Shown here: piece after piece, positions 1 through 5,552 of the stretch
How the letters are laid out: each line of letters begins with the position of its first letter
Position numbering within the stretch: position 1 is the first letter of the stretch
Assembly (NCBI GenBank): GCA_963578885.1
Contig: CAUZEQ010000234.1
Coordinates: 1 to 7,910, forward strand
DNA from: UBA8437 sp963578885
Lineage (GTDB): Bacteria; Planctomycetota; Planctomycetia; Planctomycetales; Planctomycetaceae
DNA: 7,910 bases
Reading direction: 5' to 3'
Program-made: the position numbers and the translations under genes
The notes under the pieces: generated by a model
Databases searched by the model: none
What the model was told of the DNA's origin: nothing
The model's input: the letters and a program-made list of their open reading frames with translations, nothing else

Positions 1-24
1 TCACCGTTTACGATCACCGAGTAA
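1..24 (+). CDS. Possible last codons of an upstream gene (partial)
   Basis: Frame 1 from the window edge reads SPFTITE and then TAA at 22-24. It is the only + strand frame that closes before the strong + strand terminator at 88-126; the other two frames run through the terminator's T-tract, which makes them unlikely as coding sequence. The terminator implies that a + strand transcript ends here, so these eight codons are the best candidate for its end. Seven residues do not allow a family to be named. The gene could instead end before the window begins. Confidence 0.3.
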   Translation, partial: SPFTITE

Positions 25-87
25 CGCTCGAGCAGCCAGGCGGGTCGGTTCGACATCTCCGCCACCGTGGCTTTCGTCTCACCTCTC

Positions 88-126
88 AGACGCCCCGGAT
101 CATCCTCCGGGGCGTCTTTTTTTTTT
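88..126 (+). terminator. Strong intrinsic terminator
   Basis: A perfect 12-bp GC-rich stem pairs 88-99 (AGACGCCCCGGA) with 106-117 (TCCGGGGCGTCT) around a six-base loop, and is followed directly by a run of T through 126. This is the textbook form of a Rho-independent terminator on the + strand. It would end the transcript entering from the left edge and insulates the gene starting at 250. There is no matching A-run on the left side of the stem, so it should act in one direction only. Confidence 0.93.
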
Positions 127-152
127 GCGCCGCATCCGACCAATAAAGATCC

Positions 153-164
153 AGCAGAACTGCT
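153..164. repeat. Perfect inverted repeat AGCAGAACTGCT
   Basis: Two five-base arms, AGCAG and CTGCT, are separated by two bases (AA). The spacer is too short for a stable RNA hairpin, so if the repeat has a role it is more likely a dimeric protein-binding site in DNA. It lies about 90 bases upstream of the ATG at 250. A 12-base palindrome can occur by chance, and no regulator is identified. Confidence 0.35.
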
Positions 165-185
165 ACAGAGCCGATAATCGTCGTA
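157..185 (+). promoter_or_regulatory. Tentative ECF-type promoter for the gene at 250
   Basis: GAACTG at 157-162 resembles the GAAC core of ECF sigma-factor -35 elements. After 17 bases, GTCGTA at 180-185 (CGTC at 179-182) resembles an ECF -10 element. Transcription would begin near 190 and give a leader of about 60 bases. The GATAAT at 173-178 would suit a housekeeping -10, but no good -35 lies 16-18 bases before it. This is a motif guess; planctomycetes carry many ECF sigma factors whose promoters are poorly defined. Confidence 0.18.
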
Positions 186-198
186 GTTGATACAACTA
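184..198. promoter_or_regulatory. Perfect palindrome TAGTTG-ATA-CAACTA, possible operator
   Basis: Six-base arms at 184-189 and 193-198 are exact reverse complements around a three-base spacer. The site overlaps the downstream edge of the tentative promoter and sits 51 bases before the ATG at 250. This is a reasonable place for a repressor site or a small leader hairpin, but the regulator is unknown and chance occurrence cannot be excluded. Confidence 0.35.
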
Positions 199-237
199 TC
201 AGGTGCCCTCGTACCCGCACGCTCGTGTCGGGAAGAG

Positions 238-242
238 GGAGG
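238..242 (+). promoter_or_regulatory. Ribosome binding site GGAGG
   Basis: GGAGG lies seven bases before ATG 250, inside a purine-rich stretch (231-244). It is a full match to the anti-Shine-Dalgarno core at good spacing. It decides the start of the downstream gene in favour of ATG 250 over the in-frame TTG at 187, which would put 21 non-signal residues ahead of an obvious signal peptide. Confidence 0.75.
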
Positions 243-249
243 AGTCCCG

Positions 250-2010
250 ATGCGGACGCAGTGGATTTCAGCACTCTGCCTGGTCTGCCTGCTCTCTCTG
301 TGTCTCGGGCAGTCGCTCGTCGCAGACGACCCGACCCAGGACGACATCCAAGCCATAGAATTCCTCGGCGCGGCCGACGCGGCCTGGTACCCCGAAACCC
401 AGGACGTTCTGATCAATCACATGCTCAAGGACCCTCGCGAGGAGGTCCGTTTTGCGGCGGTCAAGGCGATCACGAGGCAACTCCAACGCGGCAAACCGCC
501 ATTGGATGTCACGGCGCTCTACGGCTGGAGAGACCTGCCGGATCCGCTGATCTGGGACCAGCTGGGCTTGCTGCTGACCTTCTCGACCCCCGATCCCCTC
601 GAAGGACTCCTCGAATCGTACCAGGAGCGGAAGTTTCAGAAGGACCAGCAGAGGTTCCAGCACCGCCGCGACACTCACCGCGATACCGCCAACGAAAAGG
701 TCAAGCGGGCGCTGCTGACGACCCACAACCAAAAGGTAAACGGCCTGTTCGTGGAACCTTCGGCCCGCATCCGCCATGCGGCCGGTCGAGCACTGCTGTT
801 ATGCCAGAACGTGCAGATCCGCTACGACACCGAACCGACACCCGAGGAACTCGAGGAGACGTTCCAGCGTTCGAGACGGAGGCGGATCACGCGACCCGGT
901 GGTCGAGCCGACACCGCCAACCGCCTGAATCTCTTCGACAACATGTCGGCCGAACCCGAGACTCGGGCTTGGCTCGGATTCCAGCACGTGGTCGGACAGA
1001 ACAACGCGATCGTAATCACACAACAAAACGCCCAGCTCTTTTCCATCCTCAAAAGAGAAACCGGCCGTCGGCTGTTCATTGGTTACACCGGCTTCGGCAG
1101 TGGCGATGGGACCGCTGGCGGCGGAGGTGACGTCACGGTCAATCCGGCCGACCCGGGCTCCGAAACTGAGCTCCAGGACCTGTACCTCCTGCACAACGCC
1201 GGCCGGACGTCCGCATTCCTTCGAAACCCGAACACGAATCTGTACCGAGCCGGTTTCGAGTACGCCGTGACATCGGACTTCGGCGTCGCCGTTCAGGCTC
1301 AGTACGTCACTCCACTCGACGACGTCGAACAACCCGACATGTTCTCGAACCCCATCGTACAGATGAAGCACGTCCTCTACCGGGACGACGAAACCATTCT
1401 CACCGGCCTGTTTGCCGTTTCTCCTCAGATCCCCACCCCCGACTTCGCCATCGCCGAGGACACGACCCGCCTGAGCCCTGGACTGGGTCTCAATCACACT
1501 CCCAAGGAAGACTGGTTTCTCTGGGCGGTGACCGGGTTCAGCTTCCCCACCGACAGCGATCAGATCAAGACGTGGGACTACGGCCTGGGACTGGGACGCT
1601 GGATCTACAAGCACGAGAGCCTCGAGCCGTGGTACGACGGCGAAGACTCGAACGCGCTGCTGCTGGGCGTCGTCCCGCAGTTCGAGGTTCTGGGCAAGCA
1701 CATCATCGGCAGCAACACCGTCACCGGACTCTTCGACCTCTCGTCCGGTACACCTCAGACAGCACTGGGAACATGGAACCCGGCTGACGGCACGCGGACC
1801 ATCTACCTGCCCCAGGACCTCCCGCTGTTGACTCCCATCGAGGAAACCGTGCTCCTGTTCGAGGAGCCGCGTCACGTGGTCGACCTGACCCTATCCGTCA
1901 CACTGCTGTTCACTCAGGATATCGACTTTTCGCTGGGGATCTCGGTGCCGGTGACCGGAGGCAACAGCCGGGCACTGGAGTTCCTGACCTACCTCAATAA
2001 GTCGTTCTAA
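250..2010 (+). CDS. Exported HEAT-repeat protein with C-terminal beta-barrel-like domain
   Basis: 586 residues. ATG 250 is supported by the GGAGG seven bases upstream and by an immediate signal peptide: MRTQW, then a hydrophobic core (about 7-23), with probable type I cleavage after Ala25 (SLVA|DD). No acceptable lipobox is seen. Residues about 30-185 are helical and HEAT-like: DPREEVRFAAVKAI (61-74) and EPSARIRHAAGRALLLC (169-185) fit the 'DP..VR.AA..AL' pattern of exported planctomycete HEAT proteins. A basic linker (RSRRRRITR, about 207-215) and a Gly-rich stretch (about 281-294) follow. From about 330 to the end, alternating polar and hydrophobic strands (GFEYAV, FGVAVQAQYV, DYGLGLGRWIY, VVDLTLSVTLLF, DFSLGISVPV) and a terminal Phe (NKSF) suggest an outer-membrane barrel. 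The substrate is unknown. The gene converges on the kinase gene with only 32 bases between stops. Export is likely, HEAT repeats probable, the barrel inferred. Confidence 0.85.
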   Translation: MRTQWISALCLVCLLSLCLGQSLVADDPTQDDIQAIEFLGAADAAWYPETQDVLINHMLKDPREEVRFAAVKAITRQLQRGKPPLDVTALYGWRDLPDPLIWDQLGLLLTFSTPDPLEGLLESYQERKFQKDQQRFQHRRDTHRDTANEKVKRALLTTHNQKVNGLFVEPSARIRHAAGRALLLCQNVQIRYDTEPTPEELEETFQRSRRRRITRPGGRADTANRLNLFDNMSAEPETRAWLGFQHVVGQNNAIVITQQNAQLFSILKRETGRRLFIGYTGFGSGDGTAGGGGDVTVNPADPGSETELQDLYLLHNAGRTSAFLRNPNTNLYRAGFEYAVTSDFGVAVQAQYVTPLDDVEQPDMFSNPIVQMKHVLYRDDETILTGLFAVSPQIPTPDFAIAEDTTRLSPGLGLNHTPKEDWFLWAVTGFSFPTDSDQIKTWDYGLGLGRWIYKHESLEPWYDGEDSNALLLGVVPQFEVLGKHIIGSNTVTGLFDLSSGTPQTALGTWNPADGTRTIYLPQDLPLLTPIEETVLLFEEPRHVVDLTLSVTLLFTQDIDFSLGISVPVTGGNSRALEFLTYLNKSF

Positions 2011-2042
2011 GCCTGTGAACGCCGCCGCCCCGCCGCCAAGTC

Positions 2043-5000
2043 TCAAGGCGTGCTGAGCTTCTGGAGGTCCTCGGCCAGGGACTTATAGTCGCGGCGTTCA
2101 GGAAACTGCACCAGCAACTCCTTGATGTGCTCCACCCCCTCCTGTGCAGCCTTGACCGCGGCGGGCCGGTCTCGGTCGTTGAGCAGGTCGGCGAGATTGA
2201 ACAGGGTCCCGGCGAGTCCAAACCGGTAGCGGGCCAGGCCCTGGTACTGGCCGAACAAACGTTGCCGCTGCTTCAACGCAGCGTCGAACTGGTCTCGAGC
2301 CTGCGTGAGTCGCTTCTGGGCTCCCACCTGTCGTGTCGGTCGCCAGTCCTGGTAGAGAATCCCGAGATTGTCTAAGGCGTCGGCCAGCAGGCTCCTGTGA
2401 CTGGGAACCTGGTGTTCCTGCACGATCGCCTCCAGAGTCGCAATCTCCGCCTGGTACAGCTTCTCGGCCCTGGTGTTCCCGGCCTGGTCTCCGGGAAAGA
2501 GACCGGCCCGGATGATGCGGGCGTAGATTCGGTCGACCTTGTATTGCGGGTTCTTCGGAGCCTTCTCCACAAGCGTCTGGCACAGCAGGATCGACTCGTC
2601 GACATCCTGGATCGCCCGGTTCATCCGCTCACGCTCGAGCGCCGAGTCCCTGGGCGCGGCCTCGGCATATCCCAGCCAGCCGCTGGAGCGGACCTGGAGC
2701 GTCTGAGCCAGTTCCTGGATCACCGACAGTTTCAACTCGCGAGGCTGACCGGACAGCGCCCGGAGAGACTCGAGCCGCGAGGCCGCCTCGTTGAACGCGT
2801 TCAAGACCTCGTTCCAGTCGTCGGTGATCCCCTGCGAACACCGCCGATCGTAGCCGCGGCCGAGGTTGTAGTAGGTGCGAGCCAACTTCCGCTTGTATCG
2901 TGATTGACTGGCCTTGGGTGCCGTGCGGACCAGAGCGATGTACTCGTCGCGGGCCTGCCCGAGATGATCCAACTGTTCTTTGAGACGTCCTTGAGTCTCG
3001 AAGACGATCGACTGGCTGTTGAGCAGTTGTGCGCTGGAGAACTGCACGGCTTCACCGTTGGGATCGAGTCTTCTCAGCTCGACAATCGCCCGGGCGGCCT
3101 CGTCATACCGCTTGGTCGCGTCGGCCAGTTCCTCGAAATCGGCATGCAGATCACCCAGCAACCGGCTGCTGTTGGCCAGGTCCAACAGTGCATCACGTTG
3201 ATCAGCTGATCCGCGTGTCTGTTCGACCAGCGCCAGGCTGGCGGCGATCGAACTCACAAAGGCCAGCCGGGCCAGCTCCTTCCGATCCAGTGTTCGGTGT
3301 GTTTCGCCCAGTTCCCGTTGCGACTTCGACTGTTCGACAAGCTGCTTGCGCTGTTCGACCGCGAGCCTTGCGAGTTCTTTTTCATTATCGAGGAGTTTCA
3401 GGGCGTTGGCTTTCAACTTCAAATTCGACTGCGTGACCTCCTTCTGCTTTGCATCCACTTCCTTCTGCTTTGCATCCACTTCCTTCTGCTTCGCGTCGAC
3501 TTTTCGCTGGGCCACCACGAGATAGGCGGTCTGGCGTTTGAGTTGCTTGTTGCTGGCAGCCAGCTTGGACTTGAGCGGTTTCAGGCTGGTCCGGGCGATC
3601 GTCAACTCGGCGTTGGTTGCCGTCAGTTTCCGGTCCGCGTCCTCGAATTTCTCATCGGCCGCCACCGCCCGTCGTGAGCTCTCCTTCTCCTTGAGTTCAC
3701 TCGCGACCGCCAGCTTCTCGCTCGTCGCGGCCGCCTGCTTGCTGTCCCTGGCCTTCTCTTCGAGCCCCACCACTTCGCCGCCCAGTCGGTTCTTGTCGTC
3801 CTGGAGTTCGCTGACCGAGCCGTGCATGACCCGAAGCTGCAGGTAGAGCGTCGACATCACTCCCGAGGTGCCCAGCAGGATCAACACGATCACGACGGCC
3901 AGACGGGCCACGGCCGGATTGCGGCGGGACCACTTGCGGAGCCGGATGACCAGGGGGGGAGGCAGCGCCTCGGTTGGCTCGTCGCGGAGATAGCGACCGA
4001 GGTCGTCGGCGAGTGCCTGGGCCGAGGAGTAGCGGTCCGAGGGGTTCTTCGCCAGGCACTTCAGGCAGATCGCTTGCAGATAGCGGTCCACAGCACGGTT
4101 AAACTTGCGGGGCACCGCCGGCTGATCCTCGACCACCTGCATCAACGTCGTGAGCACGTCGCCTCCACCAAAAGGCGCAACCCCAGTCAGCAGGAAGTAG
4201 AGCGTCGCGCCCAACGAATAGACGTCGCTGACCGGCCCGATCAGGTCGGCTCGACCCTGGGCCTGCTCAGGCGGCATGAAACTCGGAGTCCCCACCACTT
4301 CGCCATGCACGGGGCTCGTCGCGTCGTCCTCGATCCGAGACGCAATGCCGAAGTCGGCCACGTGAGGCTGATCGTTTTCATCGATCAGGATGTTGCCCGG
4401 CTTCAGGTCCCGGTGCAGCACCCCCATCGAATGAGCGTACTCGATCGCTTCGGCCGTCGTGCGGATGTACTGAGCGGCACGGCGAGGATCCATCGTCTCG
4501 CCAGCCGGAGTGATCTCGTCGAGGTTCTGGCCCTCGATGAACGCCATCGAGAAGTAGTGCTGACCGTCGATTTCACCCGAGTCGTACACGGTAACGATAT
4601 GCGGGTGCCTCAGGTTGCCCGCGGAATTCGCCTCGGCGTAAAACGTCCGAACCTGCTCAACGCTCGCCAGCTTGCCCTTCGAAATCGTCTTCAGCGCGAC
4701 CGGCCGATCGGGGCGCAGCTGCCGAGCACGGTAGACGATCCCCATCGCTCCCCGCCCCAGCTCCTCCTGCAAATCGTAGTTGCCGAAGTTCCCCATCACC
4801 GGTTCCGCAGCAGTCCTCCGGTCCGAGCGATCGGCGGGGCGCGGGTCGACATCGGTAGTGGGCTCAGAACCCCCGGCACGAGGCAGCAACGTCCGATTGG
4901 TATCTCCGGCCGCGAGAAGCAGGCCCGGAGCGGTCGATCCCTCGCGAGTCTCTCGGAGTTCACACTCGACCTCTTCGAGCGACGTCGCGAGCGGTTCGCC

Positions 5001-5414
5001 GTGGGTCGGGAACCGGGTTTCGTATTCCTCGAGTCCGGGGCGGTCGCCAAAACGGTGCCGAATCTGGTACTCGTGAACAATCAGATCGATGTCCAGGCTG
5101 TCGTTGGGTCCGATTTCGGGCCACTCGACCACATACCGCTCGACCCGCGGCAACTGCAATGTTCGCTCGGATTGCTCCGAAGCGGCCGCAATATCCCCAC
5201 CCTTGGGAAGCGCACGCTGCCAGCGGCTGGCCAGGTCGATCTTCACCAGTTCCAGCAGCAGTTGGTGACGCACCGTCTGGTCGTCAACGGCCGAGGAGGT
5301 CAGAAAGTCGCTGATCTCCGGCTCGCCCTGGTACTCCCAGGACTCTTCAAAACGCGACAGAAGTTCCGAAAAATCGCGGCGAACCTGTTCGACGGAGCCT
5401 GGCTGTGAACTCAT
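2043..5414 (-). CDS. Transmembrane Hanks-type Ser/Thr protein kinase with TPR-like C-terminus
   Basis: 1123 residues from ATG 5412-5414; an in-frame GTG at 5442-5444 would add ten residues but has no ribosome binding site. Residues 1-205 are an N-terminal extension of planctomycete-kinase type, with an EYETRFP motif near 130-136. The kinase domain (about 212-480) has the Gly loop GRGAMGIVY, Lys242, helix-C Glu261, HRDLKPGN (Asp336, Asn341), DFG (Asp354), a GTPSFMPPEQ activation segment, Asp397 and Arg461. It should therefore phosphorylate Ser/Thr using ATP. Basic RKWSRR precedes a membrane helix (about 505-525), which places the kinase in the cytoplasm and about 600 residues outside. Those residues comprise a charged coiled coil (about 530-710) and a helical TPR-like region (about 710-1123), a likely sensor or protein-binding part. 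Targets and ligand are unknown. The RTX gene lies 138 bases upstream on the same strand. Confidence 0.93.
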   Translation of the reverse strand: MSSQPGSVEQVRRDFSELLSRFEESWEYQGEPEISDFLTSSAVDDQTVRHQLLLELVKIDLASRWQRALPKGGDIAAASEQSERTLQLPRVERYVVEWPEIGPNDSLDIDLIVHEYQIRHRFGDRPGLEEYETRFPTHGEPLATSLEEVECELRETREGSTAPGLLLAAGDTNRTLLPRAGGSEPTTDVDPRPADRSDRRTAAEPVMGNFGNYDLQEELGRGAMGIVYRARQLRPDRPVALKTISKGKLASVEQVRTFYAEANSAGNLRHPHIVTVYDSGEIDGQHYFSMAFIEGQNLDEITPAGETMDPRRAAQYIRTTAEAIEYAHSMGVLHRDLKPGNILIDENDQPHVADFGIASRIEDDATSPVHGEVVGTPSFMPPEQAQGRADLIGPVSDVYSLGATLYFLLTGVAPFGGGDVLTTLMQVVEDQPAVPRKFNRAVDRYLQAICLKCLAKNPSDRYSSAQALADDLGRYLRDEPTEALPPPLVIRLRKWSRRNPAVARLAVVIVLILLGTSGVMSTLYLQLRVMHGSVSELQDDKNRLGGEVVGLEEKARDSKQAAATSEKLAVASELKEKESSRRAVAADEKFEDADRKLTATNAELTIARTSLKPLKSKLAASNKQLKRQTAYLVVAQRKVDAKQKEVDAKQKEVDAKQKEVTQSNLKLKANALKLLDNEKELARLAVEQRKQLVEQSKSQRELGETHRTLDRKELARLAFVSSIAASLALVEQTRGSADQRDALLDLANSSRLLGDLHADFEELADATKRYDEAARAIVELRRLDPNGEAVQFSSAQLLNSQSIVFETQGRLKEQLDHLGQARDEYIALVRTAPKASQSRYKRKLARTYYNLGRGYDRRCSQGITDDWNEVLNAFNEAASRLESLRALSGQPRELKLSVIQELAQTLQVRSSGWLGYAEAAPRDSALERERMNRAIQDVDESILLCQTLVEKAPKNPQYKVDRIYARIIRAGLFPGDQAGNTRAEKLYQAEIATLEAIVQEHQVPSHRSLLADALDNLGILYQDWRPTRQVGAQKRLTQARDQFDAALKQRQRLFGQYQGLARYRFGLAGTLFNLADLLNDRDRPAAVKAAQEGVEHIKELLVQFPERRDYKSLAEDLQKLSTP
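3440..3502 (-). repeat. Three tandem 21-bp units encoding a coiled-coil heptad
   Basis: Units at 3440-3460 and 3461-3481 are identical; the unit at 3482-3502 differs at three bases. On the coding strand each encodes VDAKQKE, so the kinase has three identical heptads in its extracytoplasmic coiled coil. All three base differences are synonymous (GTG/GTC, GAT/GAC, GCA/GCG). One repeat equals one heptad, so gain or loss of units changes coiled-coil length without disturbing its register. Confidence 0.9.
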
Positions 5415-5479
5415 GGCTGGCCCTGCGGATGCATCGTCGTACACTCTGGCACTGACATGCTACACGCCGTTTTGCAGTC

Positions 5480-5521
5480 GTGCCAGCCGTGGCACCGGCG
5501 AGCGGTCCCGGCCGCTGTCGC
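5480..5521. other. Two small hairpins in the RTX-kinase gap
   Basis: The 138-base gap holds a perfect six-bp stem GTGCCA/TGGCAC (5480-5485 with 5490-5495, loop GCCG). Next to it is an imperfect stem: GCG-AGCGG (5498-5505) with CCGCT-GT-CGC (5512-5521), two bases bulged. Neither is followed by a T-run on the minus strand, so they are not standard intrinsic terminators. They might attenuate or stabilise a read-through transcript, or simply reflect GC-rich sequence. Confidence 0.3.
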
Positions 5522-5552
5522 GGATCCCCCAGGCCTCGACGGCCTCGATCAA

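Noticed and set aside
39..63. GGTTCGA (47-53), resembling a tRNA/tmRNA T-loop, upstream of the terminator
   Set aside because: The flanking bases do not form a five-pair T-stem, and no acceptor, D or anticodon arm is found. The local pairing (GGCGG/CCGCC with GTCG/CGAC) forms a different, bulged hairpin.
187..249. TTG at 187 as start of the HEAT/barrel gene
   Set aside because: It has no ribosome site, overlaps the palindrome at 184-198, and would put 21 residues ahead of a clear signal peptide that begins at ATG 250.
799..1875. 358-residue minus-strand open frame opposite the HEAT/barrel gene
   Set aside because: It is low-complexity shadow sequence (many Val, Gly, Asp, Arg) without motif, start signal or domain, while the + frame has a ribosome site and signal peptide.
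2003..2021. CGTTC/GAACG hairpin at the convergent gene ends as a terminator
   Set aside because: It has only five pairs with a nine-base loop, overlaps the stop codon, and has no T-run on either strand.
3822..5408. 528-residue + strand open frame antisense to the kinase gene
   Set aside because: The opposite strand encodes all conserved kinase motifs in order. The antisense frame reads as Arg/His/Val-rich sequence with no recognisable domain, as expected of a shadow frame in GC-rich DNA.
5442..5444. GTG as start of the kinase
   Set aside because: It is in frame and possible, but the preceding bases on the minus strand carry no Shine-Dalgarno. ATG 5412-5414 is the simpler start, although its own GGG-containing upstream site is weak.
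5471..5490. Sigma-54-like TGGCACG...GC on the minus strand before the kinase gene
   Set aside because: The GG and GC elements are separated by only seven bases where ten are needed, and the TGGCAC is part of a small hairpin.
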